In this document: positions 11,501 to 23,480 of the stretch, one piece after another | How the letters are laid out: each line of letters opens with the position of its first letter | Position numbering within the stretch: position 1 is the stretch's first letter | NCBI RefSeq assembly: GCF_051401765.1 | Contig: NW_027480480.1 | Coordinates: 2,728,001-2,792,000 of the forward strand | Length of the DNA stretch: 64,000 nt | Reading direction: 5' to 3' | From: Calliopsis andreniformis | Taxonomy: Eukaryota; Arthropoda; Insecta; Hymenoptera; Andrenidae | Translations under genes and position numbers: made by a program | The notes under the pieces: model-generated | What the model was told of the DNA's origin: nothing | The model's database searches: none | The model's input: the letters and a program-made list of their open reading frames with translations, nothing else

Positions 11501-14330
11501 AAGAATGAGGATTGAGGATTGAGGATTGAAGATTGAGGATTGCTGATTGAGTATCGAGGATGGAAGATTGAGGGTTGAGGATTGAGGATTGAGGATTGAG
11601 CATTGAGGATTGAGGATTGAGGATTGAGAATTGAGGACTGAGGATTGAGGATTGAAGATAGAGGATTAGGTGTTGAGGATTGAAGAATGTGGATTGAGGA
11701 TTGAGGATTGAGGATTGAGGATTGAAGACTGAGTATTGAGGATTGAATATTGAGGATTGCGTATCGAGGATTGAGGATTGCGGACTGAGGATTGAGGATT
11801 GCAGATTGAGTATTGAGGATTGAAGACTGAGGATTGAGGATTGAGGATTGAGGTTTGAGGATTGAAGATTGAGGATTGGGGATTGAGGATTGACGATTGA
11901 GTATTGAGTATTGAGGATTGAGAATTGAGGATTGAGGATTGAGGATTGAAGATTGAGGATTGGGTATTGAGGATTGAACATTGAGGATTGAGGATTGAGG
12001 ATTGAGGTTTGAGGATTGAAGATTGAGTATTGAGGATTGAGGATTGAGGATTGAGGATTGAGTATGAGGGCTGAGGGTTGAGGGTAGGGGTTTGAGGACT
12101 GAGGACTGAGGATTGAGGATTGAGAACTGAGGACTGAGGATTGAGGATTGAAGATTGAGGATTGAGGATTGAGGATGAGGGCTGAGGGTTGAGGATTGAG
12201 TTTTGTGGACTGAGGAATGAGGATTGAGAATTGAGGATTGTGGATTGAGTATTGAGGATTGAGGATTGAGGATTGAAGATTGAATATTGATTATTTGAGA
12301 TTGAGGATCGAGGATTGAGGGTTGTGGATTGAGGACGAGGACTGAGGGTTGAGTATTGATGTTTGAGGTCTGAGGATTGAGGATTGAGGATTGAGAATTG
12401 AGGACTCAAGATTGAGGATTGAAGATTGAGGATTGGGTGTTGAGGATTGAAGAATGTGGATTGAGGATTGATTATTGAGGATTGAGGATTGAAGATTGAG
12501 TATTGACGATTGAAGATTGAAGACTGAGGATTGAGGATTGAGGATTGAGGGTTGAGGGTTGAAGATTGAGGATTGGGTATTGCGGATTGAACATAGAGGA
12601 TTGAAGGTTGAGGATTGGGTGTTGAGGATAGGTGATTGAGGATTGAGGATTGAGGATTGAGGATTGAGGATTGAGCATTGAAGATTCAGTATTGAGGATT
12701 GAAGATTGAGGATTGAGGATTGAGGATTGAGGATTGAAGATTGAGTATTGAGGATTGAAGCCTGAGGATTGAGGACTGAGTATTGAGGATTGAGGATTGA
12801 GGATTGAGGATTGAGGATTGAAGATTGAAGATTGGGTATAGAGGATTGAACATTGAGGATTGAGGATTGAGTATTGAGGTTTGAGGATTGAAGATTGAGT
12901 ATTGAGGATTGAGGATTGAGGATTGAGTATTGAGTATGAGGGCTGAGGGTTGTGGGTAGGGGTTTGAGGACTGAGGACTGAGGATTGAGGATTGAGAACT
13001 GAGGACTGAGGATTGAGGATTGAAGATTGAGGATTGAGGATTGAGGATGAGGGCTGAGGGTTGAGGATTGAGGTTTGTGGACTGAGGAATGAGGATTGAG
13101 GATTGAGAGTTGAGGATTGAGGATTGAGGATTGAAGACTGAGGATTGGGTGTTGAGGATTGAAGAATGAGGATTTAGGAATGAGGATTGAGGATTGAGGA
13201 TTTAGGATTCAAGATTGAGTATTGAGGATTGAAGCCTGGCGATTGAGGATTGAGGATTGAGGATTGACGATTGAGGATGGAGGATTGAAGATTGAGTATT
13301 GAGGATTGAAGATTGAGGATCGAGGATTGAGGATTGAGGATTGAGTATTGAAGATTGAGGATTGGGGACTGAGTGTTGAGTGTTGAATGATGAGAATTGA
13401 TGTTTGTGAATAAAGATTTGAAAATTTCAGATTGAGTATTGAGTATTGAAAACTGTGAATTGATGATATTCTATTGAGGATTGATAATTGACAACTGATT
13501 GTTGAGGACTGAGGTCTGAAGATTGAGGATTCGGGATTGAGGATACAGGTTTGAGGTTCGAGGACTGAGGATTGAGGGTTGAGGATTGAGGTTTGAGGAT
13601 TGAGGATTGAGGATTGAGGATTGAAGATTGAGTATTGGGTATTGCGGATTGAACATTGAGGATTGACGATTGAGGATTGAGGATTGAGGACTGAGGATTG
13701 AGGATTGATGATTGAGGATTGAGGATTGAGAATTGAGGATTGAGGATTGAGGATTGAAGATTGAGGCCTTGGCATTGAGGATTGAAGAATGAGGATTGAG
13801 GATTGAGGATTGAAGATTGAGGATTGCTGATTGAGTATCGAGGATGGAAGATTGAGGGTTGAGGATTGAGGATTGAGGATTGAGCATTGAGGATTGAGGA
13901 TTGAGGATTGAGAATTGAGGACTGAGGATTGAGGATTGAAGATAGAGGATTAGGTGTTGAGGATTGAAGAATGTGGATTGAGGATTGAGGATTGAGGATT
14001 GAGGATTGAAGACTGAGTATTGAGGATTGAATATTGAGGATTGCGTATCGAGGATTGAGGATTGCGGACTGAGGATTGAGGATTGCAGATTGAGTATTGA
14101 GGATTGAAGATTGAGGATTGAGGATTGAGGATTGAGGTTTGAGGATTGAAGATTGAGGATTGGGGATTGAGGATTGACGGTTGAGTATTGAGTATTGAGG
14201 ATTGAGAATTGAGGATTGAGGATTGAGGATTGAAGATTGAGGATTGGGTATTGAGGATTGAACATTGAGGATTGAGGATTGAGGATTGAGGTTTGAGGAT
14301 TGAAGATTGAGTATTGAGGATTGAGGATTG
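8593..14330 (+). repeat. 3,633-bp higher-order unit, about 1.6 copies
   Basis: The unit starts at a GAGAATTGAGGATTGTGG motif at 8,593 and restarts at 12,226. The landmark cores at 9,832 and 13,465 keep the same 3,633-bp spacing. 3,633 is exactly 519 heptamers. A further landmark at 11,244 divides the interval into 1,412 and 2,221 bp, so the unit is itself composite. Four GGCCTTGG markers lie here (10,125, 10,153, 11,481, 13,765); the doubled pair at 10,125 and 10,153 is a local change absent from the sister copies. The second copy breaks off at about 14,331, where family B begins. The same unit recurs at 58,751-64,000. No gene is seen. Confidence 0.9.
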
Positions 14331-15590
14331 AGTATTGAGGATTGATTATTGAAGATTCAGTATTGAGGATTGAAGATTGAGGATTGAGGAATGAGGATTG
14401 AGGATTGATGATTGAAGATTGAGGATTGGGGATTGAGGATTGACGATTGAGGATTGAGTATTGAGTTTTGAGAATTGAGGATTGATTATTGAAGATTGAG
14501 TATTGAGGATTGAAGATTGAAGATTGAGGATTGAGGATTGTGGACTGAGGATGAGGGCTGACAGTTGAAGATTGAGGTTTGAGGACTGAGGACTGAGGAT
14601 TGAGGATTGAGAATAGAGGATTGAAGATTGAGGATTGGGTATTGATGATCGAAGAATGAGGATTGAGCATTGAGGATTGAGGATTGAGGATTGAGGATTG
14701 AGCATTGAAGACTGGGTATTGAGGATTGCAGGTTGAGGATTGTGGATTGGGGATTGAGAATTGAGGATTGAATATTGAGGATTGGGGACTGAGCGTTGAG
14801 GGTTGTGTGATGAGAATTGATGTTTGTGGATAGAGATTTGAAGATTGCAGATTGAGTATTGAGTAATGAATACTGTGAATTGATGATATTCTATTGAGGA
14901 TTGAGGATTGACAGCTGATTGTTGAGGAGTGAGGGCTGAAGATTGAGGATTCAGGATTGAGGATTGAGGATTGAAGATTGAGTATTTAGGAATGAAAATT
15001 GAGGATTGAGGATTGAGGATTGAGGATTGAGGATTGAGGATTGAGGACTGAGGATTGAAGATTCAGTATTGAGTGTTGAAGATTGAGCATTGAGGATTGA
15101 AGATTGACGATTGAGGATTGAGAATTGAGGATTGAGGATTGAGGATTGAGGATTGAGGATTGAGCATTGGAGATTGAGTATTGAGGATTGAATGTTGAGG
15201 ATTGTGGATTGTGGGTTGAGGATTGAGGATTGAATATTGAGGATTGTAGACTGAGTGTTGAGGGTTGAGTGATGAGAATTGATGTTTGTGGATAGAGACT
15301 TGAAGATTGCAGATTAAGTATTGAGTAATGCAAACTGTGAATTGATGATATTCTATTGAGGATTGAGGATTGACAGCAGATTGTAGAGGACTGAGGGTTG
15401 AAGATTGAGGATTCAGGATTGAGGATTCAGAATTGAGGTTTGAGGACTGAGGATTGAGGATTGAGGATTGAGGAATGAGGATTGAAGATTGAGGAATGAC
15501 GATTGAGGGTTGTGGATTGAGGACGAGGACTGAGGTTTGAGTATTGATGTTTGAGGTCTGAGGATAGAGGATTGAGGATTGAGAATTGAG
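14331..15590 (+). repeat. Family B segment, copy 1
   Basis: This block recurs at 20,667-21,926 (offset 6,336), and at about 26,264 and 34,056 onward (further offsets 5,597 and 7,792). It begins at a GTATTGAGGATTGATTATT junction directly after family A and diverges from its first sister at about 15,590. Landmark cores lie at 14,885 and 15,347; the second is marked by AAGTATTGAGTAATGCAAAC next to it. No gene is seen. Confidence 0.9.
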
Positions 15591-15989
15591 GATTGAGGAT
15601 TGAGGATTGAGGATTGAGGATTGAGGATTGAAGATTGAGGACTGAGTGTTGAGGGTAGAGTGATGAGAATTGATGCTTGTGGATAGAGATTTGAAGATTG
15701 CCGATTGAGTATTGAGTAATGAAAACTGTGAATTGATGATATTCTATTGAGGATTGAGGATTGACAACTGATTGTTGAGGAGTGAGGGCTGAAGATTGAG
15801 GATTCAGGGTTGAGGATTAAGTATTGAGGGTTGAGGATTGAAGATTGAGGATTGGGGATTGAGGATTGAGGATTGAGGATTGAGGATTGAAGATTGAGGA
15901 TTTGGGATTGAGGATTGACGATTGAGGATTGAGTATTGATTATTGAGAATTGAGGATTGATTATTGAAGATTGAGTATTGAGGATTGAA
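15591..15989 (+). repeat. Connector with one landmark module
   Basis: About 400 bp of heptamer satellite joins family B to the 810-bp tandem. It contains a landmark core at 15,738. The preceding GGGTAGAGTGATGAG variant is a local difference from the usual GGGTTGAGTGATGAG. No gene is seen. Confidence 0.75.
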
Positions 15990-18430
15990 GATTGAGGATT
16001 GAGGATTGAGGATTGAGGATTGAGGATCAGGGCTGAGGGTTGAGGATTGAGGTTTCAGGACTGAGGACTGAGGATTGAGGATTGAGAATTGAGGATTGTG
16101 GATTGAGGATTGAAGATTGAGGATTGGGTATTGAGGATTGAAGAATGAGGATTGAGGATTGAGGGTTGAGGATTTAGGGTTGAAGATTGAGGATTGAGGA
16201 TTGAGTATTGAGGAGCGAATATTGCGTGTTGATGATTGAAGATAGAGGATTGAGGATTGAGGTCTGATGATTGAGGACGAGGACTGACGGTTGAGGATTG
16301 AGGTTTGAGGATTGAGGATTGAGGATTGAGGACTGAGTATTGAGAATTGAGAATTGAGGATGAGGACTGAGGGTTGAGGATTGAGGTTTGAGGAACAAGA
16401 ATTGAGGATTGAGGGTTGAGGACTGAGGATTGACGATTGAGTATTGAAGATTGAGGATTGATTACTGAGGATTGAGGATTGAGGATTCAGGATTGAGGAT
16501 TGAGGATTGAGGATTGAAGATTCAGTATTGAGGATTGAAGATTGAGAATTGAGGACTTTAGGATTGAACATTGAGAACTGAGAGTTCAGGGGTTAGTGAT
16601 GAGAATTGATGTTTGTGGATAGAGATTTGAAGATTGCAGATTGAGTATTGAGTATTGAAAACTGTGAATTGAGGATATTCTATTGGGGATTGAGGATTGA
16701 CAACTGATTGTTGAGAACTGAGTGCTGAAGGTTGAGGATGCAGGATTGAGGATTCAGAATTGAGGTTTGAGGACTGAGGGTTGAGGATTGAAGATTGAGT
16801 ATTGAGGATTGAGGATTGAGGATTGAGGATTGAGGATCAGGGCTGAAGGTTGAGGATTGAGGTTTCAGGACTGAGGACTGAGGATTGAGGATTGAGAATT
16901 GAGGATTGTGGATTGAGGATTGAAGATTGAGGATTGGGTATTGAGGATTGAAGAATGAGGATTGAGGATTGAGGGTTGAGGATTTAGGGTTGAAGATTGA
17001 GGATTGAGGATTGAGTATTGAGGAGCGAATATTGCGTGTTGATGATTGAAGATAGAGGATTGAGGATTGAGGTCTGATGATTGAGGACGAGGACTGACGG
17101 TTGAGGATTGAGGTTTGAGGATTGAGGATTGAGGATTGAGGACTGAGTATTGAGAATTGAGAATTGAGGATGAGGACTGAGGGTTGAGGATTGAGGTTTG
17201 AGGAACAAGAATTGAGGATTGAGGGTTGAGGACTGAGGATTGACGATTGAGTATTGAAGATTGAGGATTGATTACTGAGGATTGAGGATTGAGGATTCAG
17301 GATTGAGGATTGAGGATTGAGGATTGAAGATTCAGTATTGAGGATTGAAGATTGAGAATTGGGGATTTTAGGATTGAACATTGAGAACTGAGAGTTCAGG
17401 GTTTAGTGATGAGAATTGATGTTTGTGGATAGAGATTTGAAGATTGCAGATTGAGTATTGAGTATTGAAAACTGTGAATTGAGGATATTCTATTGGGGAT
17501 TGAGGATTGACAACTGATTGTTGAGAACTGAGGGCTGAAGGTTGAGGATGCAGGATTGAGGATTCAGAATTGAGGTTTGAGGACTGAGGGTTGAGGATTG
17601 AAGATTGAGTATTGAGGATTGAGGATTGAGGATTGAGGATTGAGGATCAGGGCTGAGGGTTGAGGATTGAGGTTTCAGGACTGAGGACTGAGGATTGAGG
17701 ATTGAGAATTGAGGATTGTGGATTGAGGATTGAAGATTCAGGATTGGGTATTGAGGATTGAAGAATGAGGATTGAGGATTGAGGGTTGAGGATTTAGGGT
17801 TGAAGATTGAGGATTGAGGATTGAGTATTGAGGAGCGAATATTGCGTGTTGATGATTGAAGATAGAGGATTGAGGATTGAGGTCTGATGATTGAGGACGA
17901 GGACTGACGGTTGAGGATTGAGGTTTGAGGATTGAGGATTGAGGATTGAGGACTGAGTATTGAGAATTGAGAATTGAGGATGAGGACTGAGGGTTGAGGA
18001 TTGAGGTTTGAGGAACAAGAATTGAGGATTGAGGGTTGAGGACTGAGGATTGACGATTGAGTATTGAAGATTGAGGATTGATTACTGAGGATTGAGGATT
18101 GAGGATTCAGGATTGAGGATTGAGGATTGAGGATTGAAGATTCAGTATTGAGGATTGAAGATTGAGAATTGAGGATTTTAGGATTGAACATTGAGAACTG
18201 AGAGTTCAGGGTTTAGTGATGAGAATTGATGTTTGTGGATAGAGATTTGAAGATTGCAGATTGAGTATTGAGTATTGAAAACTGTGAATTGAGGATATTC
18301 TATTGGGGATTGAGGATTGACAACTGATTGTTGAGAACTGAGGGCTGAAGGTTGAGGATGCAGGATTGAGGATTCAGAATTGAGGTTTGAGGACTGAGGG
18401 TTGAGGATTGAAGATTGAGTATTGAGGATT
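15990..18430 (+). repeat. 810-bp higher-order unit, three tandem copies
   Basis: Three consecutive copies (about 15,990-16,799, 16,800-17,609 and 17,610-18,430) align at a constant 810 bp with very few substitutions. Each has one landmark core (16,674, 17,484, 18,294) followed by CTATTGGGG instead of CTATTGAGG. Each also has a GATCAGGGCTGA marker and an 8-mer phase break at GGATTTTAGGATTGA (GGACTTTAGG in copy 1). 810 is not a multiple of 7, consistent with the 6-mer and 8-mer units inside. A fourth, partial copy lies at 22,599-23,480. No gene is seen. Confidence 0.93.
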
Positions 18431-20666
18431 GAAGATTGAGGAATGAGGATTGAGGATTGAGTATTGAGGATGAGGACTGAGGTTTGAGGATTGAGGTTTG
18501 AGGTCTGAGGACTGAGGATTGAGGGTTGAGAATTGAGGATCGAGGATTGAGGATTGATGATTGAGGGTTGGGTATTGAGGATTGAAGGAAGAGTATTGAG
18601 GATTGAGGATTGTGGGTTGAGGATTGAGGATTGAATGTTGAGTATTCAGGATTGGAGATTGACTATTGAGGATTGAGGACCGAGGATTGAGGATTGAGGA
18701 TTGAAGATTGAGTATTGAGGAATGAAGGTTGAGGATTGGGGATTGTGGATTGAGGATTGAGGATTGAGCATTGAAGATTGAGTATTCAGGATTGAAGATT
18801 GTGGATTGAGGATTGAGGATTGAGGATTGAGTATTGAGGATAGAAGATTGAGGACTGGGGACTGAGGATTGAAGATTGAGGATTGAGGTTTGAAGATTGA
18901 GTATTGAGGATTGAAGATTGAGGATTGAGGATTGCGGATTGAGCTTTGAGGATCGAAGATTGAGGACTGGGGACTGAGTGTTGAGGGTTGAGTGATGAGA
19001 ATTGATGTTTGTGGATAGAGATTTGAAGATTGCAAGTTGAGTATTGAGTAATGAAAACTGTGAATTGATGATATTCTATTGAGGATTGAGGATTGACAGC
19101 TGATTGTTGAGGAGTGAGGGCTGAAGGTTGAGGATTCAGGATTGAGGATTAAGGATTGATGTTTGAGGACTGAGGATTGAGGATTGAGGATTGAGGATTG
19201 AGGATTGAGGATCGAAGATTGAGGACTGAGGATTGAGGGTTGTGGATTGAGGACGAGGACTTAGAGTTGAGTATTGATGTTTGAGTTCTGAGGATTGAGG
19301 GTTGAGGATTGAGAATTGAGGATTGAGGAATGAGGATTGAAGATTGAGGATTGGGTATTGAGGATTGAGGATTGAGGATTGAAGATTGAGGATTGAGGAT
19401 TGAGGATGAGGGCTGAGGGTTGAAGATTGAGTATTGAGGGTTGAAGACTGACGATTGAGGATTGAGGATTGAGGATTGAGGATTGAGGATTGAGGATTGA
19501 GGATTGAAGATTGAGAATTGAGGATTGAAAATTGAGGATTGAGGATTGAGGATTGAGGGTTGAGGATTGAGTATTGAGGATTGATTATTGAATATTGAGT
19601 ATTGAGGATTGAAGATTGAGGATTGAGGAATGAGGATTGAGGATTGAGGATTGAAGATTGAGGATAGGGGATTGAGGATTGACGATTGAGGATTGAGTAT
19701 TGAGTTTTGAGAATTGAGGATTGCTTATTGAAGATTGAGTATTGAGGATTGAAGATTGAAGATTGAGGATAGAGGATTGAGGACTGAGGATGAGGGCTGA
19801 GGGTTGAAGATTGAGGATTGAGGACTGAAGACTGAGGATTGAGGATTGGGAATAGAGGATTGAGGATTGAGGATTGAATATTGAGGATTGGGTTTTGATG
19901 ATTGAAGAATGAGGATTGAGGTTTGAGGATTGAGGATTGAGGACCGAGGATTGAGGATTGAAGATTGAGTATTGAGGGTTGAAGACTGACGATTGAGGAT
20001 TGAGGATTGAAGATTGAGGATTGCAGATTGAAGATTGAGTATTGAGGATTGAAAATTTAGGATTGAGGATTGAGGATTGAGGATTGAGGATTGAGGATTC
20101 AGTATTGAGTGTTGAAGGTTGAGAATTGAGGATTGAGGTTTGAACATTGAGGACTGTGTGTTGAGGATTGAGTGATGAGGATTGACGTTTGTGGATAGAG
20201 ATTTGAAGATTGCAGATTGAGTATTGAGTATAGAAAACTGTGAATTGAGGATATTCTATTGAGGATTGAGGATTGACATCGGATTGTTGAGGACTGAGGT
20301 CTGAAGATTGAGGATTCAGGATTGAGGATTCAGAATTGAGGTTTGAGGACTGAGGATTGAGAATTGAAGATTGAGTATTGAGGATTGAAGATTGAGGATT
20401 GAGGATTGAGAATTGAGGATTGGGGATGAGGGCTGAGGGTTGAGGATTGACGTTAGAGGACAGAGGACTGAGGGTTGAGGATTGAGAATTGAGGATTGAG
20501 GATTGAGGATTGAAGATTGAGGATTGGGTATTGAGGATTGAAGAATGAGGATTGAGGATTGAGGATTGAGGATTGAGGATTGAGCATTGAGGATTGAGGA
20601 TTGAGGATTGAAGACTGAGTTTCGAGGATTGAATATTGAGGATTGAGGATTGAGGATTGAGGATTG
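18431..20666 (+). repeat. Mosaic of family B pieces
   Basis: Bases 18,431-18,832 extend the 810-bp block and recur at 23,079-23,480. Landmark cores lie at 19,070 and 20,250. Bases from about 19,681 to 20,080 match about 25,732-26,131 at offset 6,051. After that the downstream match moves to offset 5,597, so about 454 bp here, including the landmark at 20,250, have no counterpart at the later locus. No gene is seen. Confidence 0.82.
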
Positions 20667-22598
20667 AGTATTGAGGATTGATTATTGAAGATTCAGTATT
20701 GAGGATTGAAGATTGAGGATTGAGGAATGAGGATTGAGGATTGATGATTGAAGATTGAGGATTGGGGATTGAGGATTGACGATTGAGGATTGAGTATTGA
20801 GTTTTGAGAATTGAGGATTGATTATTGAAGATTGAGTATTGAGGATTGAAGATTGAAGATTGAGGATTGAGGATTGTGGACTGAGGATGAGGGCTGACAG
20901 TTGAAGATTGAGGTTTGAGGACTGAGGACTGAGGATTGAGGATTGAGAATAGAGGATTGAAGATTGAGGATTGGGTATTGATGATCGAAGAATGAGGATT
21001 GAGCATTGAGGATTGAGGATTGAGGATTGAGGATTGAGCATTGAAGACTGGGTATTGAGGATTGCAGGTTGAGGATTGTGGATTGGGGATTGAGAATTGA
21101 GGATTGAATATTGAGGATTGGGGACTGAGCGTTGAGGGTTGTGTGATGAGAATTGATGTTTGTGGATAGAGATTTGAAGATTGCAGATTGAGTATTGAGT
21201 AATGAATACTGTGAATTGATGATATTCTATTGAGGATTGAGGATTGACAGCTGATTGTTGAGGAGTGAGGGCTGAAGATTGAGGATTCAGGATTGAGGAT
21301 TGAGGATTGAAGATTGAGTATTTAGGAATGAAAATTGAGGATTGAGGATTGAGGATTGAGGATTGAGGATTGAGGATTGAGGACTGAGGATTGAAGATTC
21401 AGTATTGAGTGTTGAAGATTGAGCATTGAGGATTGAAGATTGACGATTGAGGATTGAGAATTGAGGATTGAGGATTGAGGATTGAGGATTGAGGATTGAG
21501 CATTGGAGATTGAGTATTGAGGATTGAATGTTGAGGATTGTGGATTGTGGGTTGAGGATTGAGGATTGAATATTGAGGATTGTAGACTGAGTGTTGAGGG
21601 TTGAGTGATGAGAATTGATGTTTGTGGATAGAGACCTGAAGATTGCAGATTAAGTATTGAGTAATGCAAACTGTGAATTGATGATATTCTATTGAGGATT
21701 GAGGATTGACAGCAGATTGTAGAGGACTGAGGGCTGAAGATTGAGGATTCAGGATTGAGGATTCAGAATTGAGGTTTGAGGACTGAGGATTGAGGATTGA
21801 GGATTGAGGAATGAGGATTGAAGATTGAGGAATGACGATTGAGGGTTGTGGATTGAGGACGAGGACTGAGGTTTGAGTATTGATGTTTGAGGTCTGAGGA
21901 TAGAGGATTGAGGATTGAGAATTGAGGATTGAGGATTCAGGATTGAAGATTGAGGGTTGGGTATTGATTATTGAAGAATGAGGATTGAGGATTGAGGATT
22001 GTGGATTGAGGATTGAGGGTTGAGTATTGAAGATTGAGAATTGAGGATTGAGGATTGAAGATTGAGTATTGTGGATTGAAGATTGAGGATTGAGGATTGA
22101 GGATTGAGGATTGAAGATTGAGTACTGAGTGTTGAGGGTTGAGTGATGAGAATTGATGTTTGTGGATTGAGATCTGAAGATTGAAGGATGGGGATTGGGT
22201 ATTGAAAACTGTGATTTGAGGATATTCTATTGAGGATTGAGAATTGACAATTGATTGTTGAGGACCGACGGCAGAAGATGGAGGATTCAGGATTGAGGAT
22301 TCCGTATTGAGGTTTGAGGACTGAGGATTGAGGGTTGAGGATTGAGAATTGAGGATTGACGCTTGAGGATTGAGGATTGAGGATGGAGGATTGAAGACAG
22401 AGGACTGAGTATTGTGGATTGAGTGTTGAGAATTGATGTTTGAGGACTGAGATTTGATTATTGAATATTGTGGATTGAGTATTGAACCATGAGAATTCAG
22501 GATATTCTATTGAGTATTGAGAACTGAGGATTGATGGTTGAGTATTGAGGATTGATGGTTGAGGGTTGTGTGTTGAATATTGCGGATTGAGCATTGAG
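20667..22598 (+). repeat. Family B segment, copy 2
   Basis: This is the second copy of the block at 14,331-15,590, extended further downstream. It matches about 26,264-28,190 at offset 5,597, falling to 5,590 after one heptamer is lost or gained. Type 1 landmark cores lie at 21,221, 21,683 and 22,221. A type 2 landmark is at 22,501, recognised by GAGAATTCAGGATATTCT and the following GATGGTTGAG. The copy ends at a sharp junction near 22,598. No gene is seen. Confidence 0.9.
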
Positions 22599-23480
22599 GA
22601 CTGAGTATTGAGAATTGAGAATTGAGGATGAGGACTGAGGGTTGAGGATTGAGGTTTGAGGAACAAGAATTGAGGATTGAGGGTTGAGGACTGAGGATTG
22701 ACGATTGAGTATTGAAGATTGAGGATTGATTACTGAGGATTGAGGATTGAGGATTCAGGATTGAGGATTGAGGATTGAGGATTGAAGATTCAGTATTGAG
22801 GATTGAAGATTGAGAATTGAGGATTTTAGGATTGAACATTGAGAACTGAGAGTTCAGGGTTTAGTGATGAGAAATGATGTTTGTGGATAGAGATTTGAAG
22901 ATTGCAGATTGAGTATTGAGTATTGAAGTCTGTGAATTGAGGATATTCTATTGGGGATTGAGGATTGACAACTGATTGTTGAGAACTGAGGGCTGAAGGT
23001 TGAGGATGCAGGATTGAGGATTCAGAATTGAGGTTTGAGGACTGAGGGTTGAGGATTGAAGATTGAGTATTGAGGATTGAAGATTGAGGAATGAGGATTG
23101 AGGATTGAGTATTGAGGATGAGGACTGAGGTTTGAGGATTGAGGTTTGAGGTCTGAGGACTGAGGATTGAGGGTTGAGAATTGAGGATCGAGGATTGAGG
23201 ATTGATGATTGAGGGTTGGGTATTGAGGATTGAAGGAAGAGTATTGAGGATTGAGGATTGTGGGTTGAGGATTGAGGATTGAATGTTGAGTATTCAGGAT
23301 TGGAGATTGACTATTGAGGATTGAGGACCGAGGATTGAGGATTGAGGATTGAAGATTGAGTATTGAGGAATGAAGGTTGAGGATTGGGGATTGTGGATTG
23401 AGGATTGAGGATTGAGCATTGAAGATTGAGTATTCAGGATTGAAGATTGTGGATTGAGGATTGAGGATTGAGGATTGAGG
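22599..23480 (+). repeat. Displaced copy of the 810-bp unit and its flank
   Basis: These 882 bp match 17,951-18,832 at a constant offset of 4,648 bp (664 heptamers), including the landmark core (22,942 against 18,294) and the GGATTTTAGGATTGA phase break. Both edges are abrupt changes of higher-order identity inside otherwise continuous heptamers, as expected from unequal exchange or conversion. No gene is seen. Confidence 0.9.
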
